A stretch of 5,715 nucleotides of DNA from Gammaproteobacteria bacterium (GCA_030432795.1 JAUILW010000240.1:1-5715); one strand, 5' to 3'. Shown: positions 1 through 5,620, counted from the first letter of the stretch. The notes: generated by a model from the letters alone, not told the origin. Numbers and translations: made by a program.

Positions 1-428
1 TGCGTTTCGTGCATACCCATCTCGATGTAGGTGCGCTGCGCGACCGCGTTGTCGCGTTCCACGTAGAGGCGCACACCGCAAAGCTGCGCATCCTCGCGTG
101 CTAAGGCGTGCACGGCGTCGTGCATGGCGCGGTATACCCCCTGCCGGCGGTATGTTGGCGGCACATACACGCTCTGAATCCACCAGAACCGGCCGTTGCG
201 CCAGTCGCTCCACTCGAAGGTGACCATCAGGCTGCCCGCGGCTGCGCCTTCCCGCTCTGCCACCAGGTAGAAGCCCTCCGCCGGATGCGCCAGCAGATAG
301 GCGATGCCGCGGCGCAGGGTGTCAGGGTCGAGACCGCGATCTTCAGTCTCGGCGGCCATGGCCAGATTGTTGGCGTGCAGAAATGCCAGATCTGCTGTCG
401 TGGCGCGGCGTACTGCCGTGTTCTTCAT
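1..428 (-). CDS. GNAT-family N-acetyltransferase, partial (C-terminus outside window)
   Basis: This predicted cytoplasmic enzyme would transfer an acetyl group from acetyl-CoA to an amine; its substrate cannot be told. The visible 142 residues begin MKNTAVRRATTADLAFLHAN, a typical GNAT first strand and helix. They contain a beta-4 strand with a tryptophan-rich stretch (FWWIQSVYVP, about residues 81-90) followed by the acetyl-CoA pyrophosphate loop YRRQGVYRAM (about 93-102), matching the family R-x-x-G-x pattern. The late motif LYVERDNAVAQRTYIEMGM (121-139) is the usual GNAT strand, the N-x-x-A helix and the G-M turn. Probably only the last 10-25 residues are missing. The ATG at 428 is the natural start, since nothing GNAT-like precedes it, but no clear ribosome binding site stands upstream. 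It is divergent from the decarboxylase gene, with a 91-nt gap. The family call is firm; the substrate is unknown. Confidence 0.9.
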   Translation of the reverse strand, partial: MKNTAVRRATTADLAFLHANNLAMAAETEDRGLDPDTLRRGIAYLLAHPAEGFYLVAEREGAAAGSLMVTFEWSDWRNGRFWWIQSVYVPPTYRRQGVYRAMHDAVHALAREDAQLCGVRLYVERDNAVAQRTYIEMGMHET

Positions 429-508
429 AGGATTGAGCCCATCTGTTGCGCGCGGGCAATGTAGCGCACTTCGGAGGCGGGCCGTATCCTCGCCTGCCTG
501 AGACGTGT

Positions 509-513
509 GGAGG
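509..513 (+). promoter_or_regulatory. Shine-Dalgarno GGAGG that decides the decarboxylase start
   Basis: GGAGG lies six bases before the GTG at 520. An in-frame GTG at 505 would give five more residues (MWRRA), but this motif would then sit inside the coding sequence. The spacing favours GTG 520. Confidence 0.7.
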
Positions 514-519
514 CGTGCA

Positions 520-1929
520 GTGCAGGATCTGGAATTGAGCTCGGCGGAAGCGTCGGCCATGGTCGATGCGGTGATGACACACATCACTCAGGCCATCGAC
601 GCCGTTGGCAATGGGCCGGTGGACACCTCGAGTCGTGCGGATGCCGAGTACCTGGCGCGCATGGTGGAAGCGCCGCCGGAAGCGGGCAGCCCGCTGGCCC
701 CGCTTCTGGACAAACTTTTTGGTGACTACGCAACGCGCAGCCTCGATCCCACGTCGCCGGGGTTCATGGGTTATGTGCCAGGCGGTGGCATCTTCCACGC
801 CGCCGTCGCCGATCTGATCGCGGATACTCTGAACCGCTACGTAGGCGTGAGCGCCGTCGCCGGTGCCTACGTGCAGATCGAAAACAACGTGCTGCGCTGG
901 TTTTGCGAGATCGTGGGTTTCGGCGCGGAGAGCGGAGGGTACCTCACCTCGGGCGGATCACTGGCCAACTGGGGTGCCATCGTCGCGGCCCGCGAGGCAC
1001 GGTTGGATGGCGATCTCGCGCGTGGCGTGATCTACGCGTCCGATCAGGCGCATCACTGCGTTGCCAAAGCGGCCAGGCTTGCGGGCATTCCTCCGGGTAA
1101 CGTGCGTGTGCTTGGTAGCGACGCCGCATTCCGCCTGCAACCGGAAGTGGTGCGCAGCGCCGTGAACGAAGACCTGCGTGCCGGATTGCGCCCTTTCCTG
1201 CTTGTAGCCAGCGCCGGAACCACCAATACCGGAGCGGTGGACCCGCTGGCGGCGTTGGCCGAAGTCGCGGATGAATGTGACCTTTGGTTTCATGTAGACG
1301 GCGCGTACGGCGGCTTCTTTCAGCTCACCGAGCGGGGGCGCCTGGCGCTTGCCGGCTTGTCACTAGCGGATTCTGTAGCCCTGGACCCGCACAAAACGCT
1401 CTTTCTGCCCTATGGAACCGGTGCCTTGCTCGTGCGGCAGCGTCAGACGCTGCGCCATGCACACGCCACCACTGCCGACTACCTGCCGCCTCCGAGTGCG
1501 GAGGAGGCGGTGCCTGATTTCAGTGATCTGTCGCCGGAGTTGACGCGGCCGTTTCGCGGCCTGCGGGTTTGGCTGCCCTTGAAGATGCACGGTTTCGGCG
1601 TGTTTCGCGCCTATCTCGACGAGAAGCTGGATCTGGCTCGGTGGCTTGCGGCAGAGCTGCAACGAATGCCTGAGGTAGAGGTACTGGCGCCGCCGGAGCT
1701 ATCGATTCTGGCATTCGCCCTGCGCGCGCCCGACATCGAGGCAGCCAACGCCCGCACACGGGCGGTTCTGGCGGCGGTCAACGCAGGCAATCGCGTCATG
1801 CTCACCGGCACCATGCTGCGCGGCCGGTTCGTCATCCGTGTGGCGGTGGTGTCCTATCGCACGCATCAGCAGCATCTGCAGCTGCTGGTCGAGGATCTGC
1901 ACGAAGCGATGGTTGATATGCAGCTTTAA
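520..1929 (+). CDS. PLP-dependent group II amino-acid decarboxylase
   Basis: This is a cytoplasmic fold-type I pyridoxal-phosphate enzyme of the aromatic-amino-acid/glutamate decarboxylase superfamily, expected to remove the alpha-carboxyl group of an amino acid. From GTG 520 it has 469 residues, close to the family norm of about 470-480. Visible landmarks, numbered from that start, are: PGFMGYVPGGG (80-90) in the substrate-entry region; the phosphate-binding TSGGSLANW (143-151); SDQAHHC (174-180), whose first His (178) corresponds to the ring-stacking His; SAGTTNTGAVDP (231-242); HVDGAYGG (258-265), whose Asp260 should pair with the pyridine nitrogen; and DPHKTLFLPYGTG (289-301), with the Schiff-base Lys292. 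Tyr321 in ADYLPP aligns with the mobile-loop catalytic Tyr of DOPA decarboxylase. All key residues are present, so the enzyme looks intact. The DPHK..FLPYGTG form, rather than the animal HKW form, marks a bacterial subgroup whose substrate I cannot assign. No convincing promoter was seen in the 91-nt divergent gap. The stop codon lies inside the operator of the next gene. Confidence 0.9.
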   Translation: MQDLELSSAEASAMVDAVMTHITQAIDAVGNGPVDTSSRADAEYLARMVEAPPEAGSPLAPLLDKLFGDYATRSLDPTSPGFMGYVPGGGIFHAAVADLIADTLNRYVGVSAVAGAYVQIENNVLRWFCEIVGFGAESGGYLTSGGSLANWGAIVAAREARLDGDLARGVIYASDQAHHCVAKAARLAGIPPGNVRVLGSDAAFRLQPEVVRSAVNEDLRAGLRPFLLVASAGTTNTGAVDPLAALAEVADECDLWFHVDGAYGGFFQLTERGRLALAGLSLADSVALDPHKTLFLPYGTGALLVRQRQTLRHAHATTADYLPPPSAEEAVPDFSDLSPELTRPFRGLRVWLPLKMHGFGVFRAYLDEKLDLARWLAAELQRMPEVEVLAPPELSILAFALRAPDIEAANARTRAVLAAVNAGNRVMLTGTMLRGRFVIRVAVVSYRTHQQHLQLLVEDLHEAMVDMQL

Positions 1930-1940
1930 ACCTGCATAAT
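1913..1940 (+). promoter_or_regulatory. Sigma70-like promoter of the ArsR-SRPBCC gene
   Basis: TTGATA (1913-1918, five of six matches to the -35 consensus) is followed after 16 bases by CATAAT (1935-1940, five of six matches to the -10). A start of transcription near 1947 is inferred, giving a leader of about 37 nt with AAGGGA (1973-1978) five bases before ATG 1984. The -35 overlaps the last codons of the decarboxylase gene. The -10 lies within the central palindrome, so a protein bound there would exclude RNA polymerase. The assignment is from consensus match only. Confidence 0.6.
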
Positions 1941-1966
1941 ATATGCAGTTCATAGGCTGCATATCA
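1914..1966. promoter_or_regulatory. Nested palindromic operator with four CTGCATA half-sites
   Basis: Exact half-sites occur at 1917-1923 (reverse), 1932-1938 (forward), 1942-1948 (reverse) and 1957-1963 (forward). The inner pair forms a 7-3-7 inverted repeat. The outer pair extends to a perfect 11-bp inverted repeat, TGATATGCAGC (1914-1924) with GCTGCATATCA (1956-1966). Both pairs share the same centre, base 1940. Read another way, there are two tandem 22-bp sites of the form TATGCAG-8 nt-CTGCATA, offset by 25 bp. ArsR-family dimers bind inverted repeats over their own promoters, so the following gene product is the likely ligand. The left arm lies in the last decarboxylase codons. A related CTGCATG covers the start codon at 1980-1986. 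Confidence 0.75.
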
Positions 1967-1983
1967 CGAACGAAGGGATCTGC

Positions 1984-2745
1984 ATGGACGATATCTTCAC
2001 CGCACTTGCCGATCCCACCCGGCGCCAACTGCTCGATCGGTTGAGCGCCCGCCAGGGGGCGACGCTCGGCGAGCTCGTCGGCGACCTCCACATGCGCAGA
2101 CAGTCCGCTTCCAGACATCTGCAGGTGCTCGAGGACGCAGGTCTGGTGGCTGTGGAATGGCACGGCCGGGAGAAACACCACTATCTGAACCCCGTACCCC
2201 TCGCCGAGCTGCAGAACCGGTGGATGGACCGCTTCACCCGCCCCAAGGCAGCAGCCCTGGCGGCATTGAAAGACGACCTGGAGGCAAAACATATGAGCAT
2301 GCCCGACTACGTGTACGTCACCGTCATCAACGCGCCGGCCGAAGCCGTGTGGGATGCGCTGTGTACGGCAGAGATGACTGAGCGCTACTGGCACCAGACG
2401 CGCGTACAGAGCACGTTTCGCGTGGGCGACCCCATCGAGTTTTACGTGCCGGATGGTGCCGTGGGTTGCCTGGGCGAGATTCTGGTCAGCGATCGTCCCC
2501 GCGAGCTGTCCTACACCTGGCAGTTTCCACGTAATCCGGATGTGTGTGATGAAGCACCATCACGGGTGACCTTTCTGCTGGAGCAGCTTGCTGATGGCAT
2601 CACCCGAATCACTGTGCGCCATCACGAGTTTGCAGACGGTAGCCGCATGCGGGACATGGTGCGCGATGGCTGGCCGCTCGTGCTATCAGGGCTCAAGTCG
2701 CTGCTCGAGTGTGGAGAGACGCCAGACTACAGCGCAATGGCGTAA
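1984..2745 (+). CDS. ArsR-type regulator fused to an SRPBCC/AHSA1 domain
   Basis: This is a predicted cytoplasmic DNA-binding regulator of 253 residues. The first 100 or so form an ArsR winged helix: it opens IFTALADPTRRQLLDRL (4-20), has the recognition-helix stretch RRQSASRHLQVLEDAGLV (38-55), and a wing around EWHGREKHHYLNP (58-70). The metal-binding ELCVCDL motif of ArsR/SmtB sensors is absent, so arsenic or metal sensing is not indicated. Residues 107-245 form an SRPBCC (START-like, AHSA1) domain: VTVINAPAEAVWDAL (112-126), the TFRVGDPIEFY strands (144-154), and the closing helix DGWPLVLSGLKSLLE (228-242). Such domains bind hydrophobic ligands in a deep cavity, so ligand-responsive repression is the likely mode; this is inferred. 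ATG 1984 is supported by AAGGGA at 1973-1978 and by the conserved N-terminus. It probably represses its own promoter through the operator at 1914-1966. An internal start at 2293 could yield the SRPBCC domain alone. It is convergent with the YCII gene. Confidence 0.9.
   Translation: MDDIFTALADPTRRQLLDRLSARQGATLGELVGDLHMRRQSASRHLQVLEDAGLVAVEWHGREKHHYLNPVPLAELQNRWMDRFTRPKAAALAALKDDLEAKHMSMPDYVYVTVINAPAEAVWDALCTAEMTERYWHQTRVQSTFRVGDPIEFYVPDGAVGCLGEILVSDRPRELSYTWQFPRNPDVCDEAPSRVTFLLEQLADGITRITVRHHEFADGSRMRDMVRDGWPLVLSGLKSLLECGETPDYSAMA
2280..2295 (+). promoter_or_regulatory. Internal ribosome binding site and ATG at the domain junction
   Basis: GGAGG (2280-2284) precedes an in-frame ATG (2293-2295, Met104 of the fusion) by eight bases, an ideal arrangement. 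Initiation here would give a 150-residue free SRPBCC protein ending at 2745. It may be functional, or a relic of two once-separate overlapping genes. A second in-frame ATG follows at 2299. Use of this site is inferred from spacing alone. Confidence 0.45.
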
Positions 2746-2764
2746 CAGGTGCACCAGCCTGTTA
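2743..2764. terminator. Short palindrome between convergent genes, possible bidirectional terminator
   Basis: TAACAGG (2743-2749) and CCTGTTA (2758-2764) form a perfect 7-bp stem with an 8-nt loop. The left arm starts with the TAA stop of the forward gene. The right arm ends with the complement of the TAA stop of the reverse gene. There is no T-tract on either side and the stem is short, so strong intrinsic termination is doubtful. Confidence 0.4.
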
Positions 2765-3118
2765 GCGGGTCGGTACAGGCAGGCACTCCATGATCTCGAC
2801 CGCGTCGCCAGGGAATATGGCGAAGTGCGGATGGCCTGCAAACAGCGCTGCGGCCTGTGCATGATCTTCGGCTTCGATGACGACAAAGCCAACCAGATTG
2901 TTGCGAGTGTCCTCGATACCAGCGCTCGAGGCGCGCTTTGTTGGGCCGAGGGGGCCGCCTGCGAGGACGATGCGGTGTGCGTTTCGTTCCATCCAGGCGC
3001 CCCATTCCGCCATCCCTTTCGCCTCCCGCGCCTGCATCTCATCTGCCGGCAGCGCCTCCCACTCGGATGCGGTACGCGCCTCAGGGGTGCCTGTGTAGAC
3101 GGCGAGAAACTGAGCCAT
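2762..3118 (-). CDS. YCII-related (YciI/DGPF-type) protein
   Basis: This is a small 118-residue ferredoxin-like alpha/beta protein of the YCII family, whose biochemical role is poorly defined; some members are thought to be enzymes using a His/Asp pair. The N-terminal strand MAQFLAVYTG leads to a helical stretch with EMQAREAKGMAEWGAWMERN (27-46). GGPLGPTKRASS (54-65) is the usual central turn. The C-terminal signature HPHFAIFPGDAVEIMECLPV (96-115) matches the family H-P-H...PG..VE.M...P pattern, with His96, His98 and Asp105 as candidate functional residues. ATG 3118 is supported by GGAG (minus strand, 3127-3124) five bases upstream. It lies 50 nt downstream of the methyltransferase-like gene on the same strand, so the two may be cotranscribed. 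It converges on the ArsR-SRPBCC gene; ArsR, SRPBCC and YCII genes are frequent neighbours in bacteria. The family assignment is firm; the function is not known. Confidence 0.85.
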   Translation of the reverse strand: MAQFLAVYTGTPEARTASEWEALPADEMQAREAKGMAEWGAWMERNAHRIVLAGGPLGPTKRASSAGIEDTRNNLVGFVVIEAEDHAQAAALFAGHPHFAIFPGDAVEIMECLPVPTR

Positions 3119-3168
3119 AACCGCTCCGGATCAGGGGGTGGGGCTGAAGTATGAGGTCACGCTGCCAG

Positions 3169-3849
3169 CTACCACAAGCCGGGTACCAGGCGGTAGCGCG
3201 TCTTACTCGCGTACTCAGCGTATCCTGTCAGCTCACTCATCAGTGTCTGATCTTCCAGCGACGTGCGTACGATGGTGACGGCAATCGCCAGAGCTGTCGG
3301 AATCAATGCCCACCACGAGGATAGCGCGAGGGCGAGCCCGAGGCAGGCGACTACCGTGCCGCTGTACCCGGGGTGGCGCACGATAGCGTATGGGCCTGTG
3401 CTCACCACGCGATGGCCTCGATCGGTCTGGATGCGTACCACACCCGAGAAGTAGCGATTGGCGAGCATTGCCCATGTGCCGAAGGAGAAGCCGGCGATGA
3501 CAATCGCAAGCCCGGTGAGTTGAACTGCTGGATTCACATCAGCGGACCATTGAAACCGTTCATCGAGGCTTGCGGTAACCATGACCAGCAGCGGCGAGAC
3601 TGCCATGGCTGGCGCCAGTACTTTATCCCAGGGCTGTGCGTCTTCCGCGGAAAAGGATCGCGCCCGCTCCTGCAGCAGATCGGGGTCTTTCTTCAGCAGC
3701 AGCAGCCTGCTGGCGAGCGTAGTTGCCGCCATGACAAGCGCCACAGCCCATCCCATCATCCAGTCCCAGCGGCCGGCCACGGGCAGAATCAACAGCGGAA
3801 AGACTGCCGATAGAAGCAACAGACGAATGATGATGGCCGCGTTCGACAT
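3169..3849 (-). CDS. Isoprenylcysteine carboxyl methyltransferase-like integral membrane protein
   Basis: This is a 226-residue polytopic membrane protein of the ICMT/PEMT-like family. Relatives transfer a methyl group from S-adenosylmethionine to lipophilic acceptors, but bacterial substrates are mostly unknown. Hydrophobic segments are visible at about residues 5-25, 31-52, 78-94, 108-130, and 160-195, where two helices lie close together. The SAM-binding hallmark is at the C-terminal half: NRYFSGVVRIQTDRGHRVVS (131-150), then TGPYAIVRHPGYSG (151-164), then a long hydrophobic stretch and SLEDQTLMSELTGYAEYASK (197-216) and TRYRLVPGLW. The GPY..VRHP.Y.G motif and the E..L..EL.GY..Y...RYRL.P..W tail are both complete. 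ATG 3849 is chosen because the hydrophobic N-terminus begins there and AGGG (3860-3857) lies seven bases upstream. The reading frame stays open far beyond it only because it runs antisense to the GST gene. It is divergent from the GST gene (132-nt gap) and precedes the YCII gene by 50 nt. Confidence 0.9.
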   Translation of the reverse strand: MSNAAIIIRLLLLSAVFPLLILPVAGRWDWMMGWAVALVMAATTLASRLLLLKKDPDLLQERARSFSAEDAQPWDKVLAPAMAVSPLLVMVTASLDERFQWSADVNPAVQLTGLAIVIAGFSFGTWAMLANRYFSGVVRIQTDRGHRVVSTGPYAIVRHPGYSGTVVACLGLALALSSWWALIPTALAIAVTIVRTSLEDQTLMSELTGYAEYASKTRYRLVPGLW

Positions 3850-3882
3850 CCCTGAACCCTGTAGACGCTCACGTGGCAGGCC

Positions 3883-3914
3883 AGTATACGCTGTGCGCCA
3901 GCCCGGGGTGGCAA
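3883..3914 (-). promoter_or_regulatory. Possible promoter for the methyltransferase-YCII pair
   Basis: On the minus strand TTGCCA (3914-3909) and TATACT (3888-3883) each match the sigma70 consensus in five of six positions. The 20-base spacer is longer than the preferred 17, so this is a weak candidate. No convincing promoter was seen for the divergent GST gene in the same gap. Confidence 0.25.
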
Positions 3915-3981
3915 ACGGCAGGAGCGCAGCCGTCGGCAGAGTGCAGTACGATTGGAGCGAGCAGAATCGAATCGGCAGCCT

Positions 3982-5064
3982 ATGAAAGTCTACGGCGTCT
4001 CCGTCTCCTACTACACCGGCAAACTCGAGGCATACCTGCGATACAAGGGTATTGGCTACGAGATGGTTTCTCCCTATGCAAATGCGCGCGAGATCCGCAC
4101 GCACACCGGCGCGATCCAGGTGCCGATGGTGCTGCGTGACGACGGCCGCTGGATGTCGGACAGCACGCCGATCATCCTCGCCCTGGAGCAGGAATTCCCG
4201 GAGCGCGCAGTGCTGCCGCCAGACCCCGTGGTGCGCTTTGTTGCGATGCTCATCGAGGACTATGCCGATGAGTGGCTGTGGCGGGCCGCCATGCACTATC
4301 GCTGGAGCTACGAGCACGACCGGGCGCTGCTGTCGCGCATACTGGTGGATGAAGTCACCGCGCACGTGCGCGCACCGCGCTTTCTCAAGCTCAGGCGCAT
4401 CGCCAGGCGTCAGTATCAGGGGTTCGTCGTCAACGATGGTGTCACGGCAGCGACGCAAGCCCACGTGGAGGCTGGCTATCGTGCAGCGCTCACCGGCATG
4501 ACGGCGATGCTTGCCGAGCGGCCCTACCTGCTGGGGCAGGCTCCAAGCATCGCCGATTTCGGGCTCATGGGGCCGATGCTGCGGCACTTCGGTCAGGACC
4601 CGACGCCGGCTGAGATCATGCGCAACGAGGCGCCGGCGGTGTGGGCGTGGTTGGCACGGGTGTGGAACGCAGGTGCTTCGCAGCCGCCGGTGGCGTTTCT
4701 TGAAGCGGTGCCGGAATCTGCCGCACCGCTGCTTCGGGAGGTTGTGCAGACGCACCTCGAACAGTTGGCCTGCAACGCCGCTGCCTATGCGAACGACGAC
4801 GCGCACTTCGATATGGTGGTGCAGGGCTGCGCCTACCAGAGGCTGCCGGTATCCCGTTACCGGGTGTACTGTCTCGAACAGCTTCGGGCGGCATTTGCGC
4901 GTCTTACGCCTGAGCAGGCCAGGCAGGTGCAGACGCTGTTGCCCTACCCGCAGGCGGAGATACTCTGGCGGGATGTGGCGCCGGCCCGCTCGGGCTACGA
5001 TGAGGCGGGCGAGGCGCCTTACAACAAAGCGATTAACGTATTCGGCAACGGCGTGCCGGAATGA
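3982..5064 (+). CDS. Glutathione S-transferase-fold protein with C-terminal extension
   Basis: This is a cytoplasmic 360-residue protein with a GST architecture, expected to bind glutathione and conjugate, isomerise or reduce a small electrophile. The thioredoxin-like domain covers about residues 1-75: KVYGVSVSYYTGKLEAYLRYKGIGYEMV (2-29), the cis-proline segment QVPMVL (46-51, Pro48), and SDSTPIILALEQEFP (59-73), where D-S replaces the usual E-S glutathione contact. The helical domain spans about 80-235, with LAERPYLLGQAPSIADFGLMGPM (177-199) containing the N-capping Asp192. No cysteine sits at the usual CP-motif position; Ser9, Tyr10, Tyr11 or Thr12 could replace it. Ordinary GSTs stop near residue 220. 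Here about 120 further residues follow, including YQRLPVSRYRVYCLEQL (285-301) and ILWRDVAP (327-334), a region I do not recognise. ATG 3982 is chosen because the GST strand begins directly after it. A TTG at 3952 would add ten residues that do not look GST-like, and neither start has a good ribosome binding site. The SnoaL gene follows after 11 nt. Confidence 0.88.
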   Translation: MKVYGVSVSYYTGKLEAYLRYKGIGYEMVSPYANAREIRTHTGAIQVPMVLRDDGRWMSDSTPIILALEQEFPERAVLPPDPVVRFVAMLIEDYADEWLWRAAMHYRWSYEHDRALLSRILVDEVTAHVRAPRFLKLRRIARRQYQGFVVNDGVTAATQAHVEAGYRAALTGMTAMLAERPYLLGQAPSIADFGLMGPMLRHFGQDPTPAEIMRNEAPAVWAWLARVWNAGASQPPVAFLEAVPESAAPLLREVVQTHLEQLACNAAAYANDDAHFDMVVQGCAYQRLPVSRYRVYCLEQLRAAFARLTPEQARQVQTLLPYPQAEILWRDVAPARSGYDEAGEAPYNKAINVFGNGVPE

Positions 5065-5066
5065 TT

Positions 5067-5071
5067 GGAGG
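5067..5071 (+). promoter_or_regulatory. Shine-Dalgarno GGAGG for the SnoaL-like gene
   Basis: GGAGG lies four bases before ATG 5076. A competing ATG at 5061 overlaps the GST stop as ATGA, but would place this motif inside the gene and has only a weak GGA before it. The family N-terminus also begins at 5076. Confidence 0.6.
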
Positions 5072-5075
5072 CGCT

Positions 5076-5549
5076 ATGGATCTCGAACAGTTGGCGGTGC
5101 GCGTGCAACGCTTGGAAGACCTGGAGGCGATCAAGCAGCTCAAAGCGCTGTACTGTGAGATCTGCGACGACGACCATGATCCTGAGCGCATCGTCACCAT
5201 CTTCACGCACGACTGCGTGTGGGAAGGGCGCGGTATCGGCCGGGCGGAAGGGCATGCTGAGCTCAAAAAACTGTTCGGCAGGTTTCGCGACATGATGTCG
5301 TTCTCCCAGCACATGACCATGAATCCGCGTATCACGGTGCACGACGACGACACCGCGGAAGGCACCTGGTACTTTCTCGGGCCGTTCACGTTTCGGGATG
5401 CCGATGCGCCTGACGGCAAGCAGGCGAAATGGCAGGCGGCTCGCTACCACGAGCGGTATGCGAAGGTGGATGGTGTCTGGAAGATCCGCAGCCTGCGGGT
5501 GCGGGGGCCGGCGTTCAGCGCCGATTACGACAAAGGGTGGGGGCAATAG
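5076..5549 (+). CDS. SnoaL/NTF2-like domain protein
   Basis: This is a 157-residue cytoplasmic cone-shaped alpha+beta barrel protein of the SnoaL-like (NTF2) superfamily, which includes dehydratases, dehydrochlorinases, isomerases and non-catalytic binding proteins. The N-terminal helix LAVRVQRLEDLEAIKQLKALYCEICDD (6-32) is characteristic of the SnoaL_4-type subgroup. THDCVWEGRGIGRAEGHAELKKLF (44-67) is the usual strand and helix. QHMTMNPRITVHDDDTAEGTWYF (78-100) places His79 where dehydratase members carry a catalytic His, with Asp31-Asp35 as candidate partners. YHERYAKVDGVWKIRSLRV (124-142) is the closing pair of strands. Length is normal for a single-domain member. It lies 11 nt downstream of the GST gene and is probably cotranscribed. 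The product could act on the same compound as the GST; this is inferred from position only. Its stop codon lies in the left arm of the first palindrome of the tract that follows. Confidence 0.88.
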   Translation: MDLEQLAVRVQRLEDLEAIKQLKALYCEICDDDHDPERIVTIFTHDCVWEGRGIGRAEGHAELKKLFGRFRDMMSFSQHMTMNPRITVHDDDTAEGTWYFLGPFTFRDADAPDGKQAKWQAARYHERYAKVDGVWKIRSLRVRGPAFSADYDKGWGQ

Positions 5550-5555
5550 CCTATT

Positions 5556-5583
5556 GAAAGGTTATTCTTGCGAATCACCTTTC
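5556..5583. repeat. Hairpin 1 of the palindrome tract
   Basis: GAAAGGT (5556-5562) pairs with ACCTTTC (5577-5583). After one T-C mismatch, ATTC (5564-5567) pairs with GAAT (5572-5575), closing a TTGC tetraloop. It starts seven bases after the SnoaL stop codon. Confidence 0.65.
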
Positions 5584-5584
5584 A

Positions 5585-5610
5585 CCCGCAGCACCTCCGT
5601 GTGCTGCGGG
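5585..5610. repeat. Hairpin 2 of the palindrome tract, GC-rich
   Basis: CCCGCAGCAC (5585-5594) pairs perfectly with GTGCTGCGGG (5601-5610) around the loop CTCCGT (5595-5600). The stem resembles that of an intrinsic terminator, but ACCCGACGAC follows instead of a T-run. Confidence 0.8.
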
Positions 5611-5620
5611 ACCCGACGAC

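Noticed and set aside
108..464. Plus-strand open frame of 118 codons at the left end.
   Set aside because: It is the antisense shadow of the GNAT gene, whose acetyl-CoA motif is unambiguous.
475..495. Small inverted repeat AGGCG/CGCCT in the GNAT-decarboxylase gap.
   Set aside because: A 5-bp arm in GC-rich DNA is expected by chance and it does not extend in either direction.
1984..2300. Metal or arsenic sensing by the ArsR domain.
   Set aside because: The ELCVCDL cysteine motif is missing and no cysteine occurs in the winged-helix part.
1699..2394. Minus-strand open frame of 231 codons.
   Set aside because: It is antisense to the end of the decarboxylase and the ArsR domain and runs through the operator and promoter. 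Both overlapped genes are clear family members.
3694..3715. Run of CAG triplets suggesting a simple repeat.
   Set aside because: It encodes consecutive leucines of the methyltransferase's second membrane segment on the minus strand and is only a few triplets long.
3850..4806. Upstream continuation of the minus-strand methyltransferase reading frame, which would give a 545-residue protein.
   Set aside because: The extra part is antisense to the GST gene and has no recognisable domain. The membrane protein has a natural hydrophobic N-terminus with its own ATG at 3849.
5019..5546. Minus-strand open frame of 175 codons.
   Set aside because: It is antisense to the SnoaL-like gene and has no recognisable motif, whereas the plus-strand protein matches a known fold throughout.
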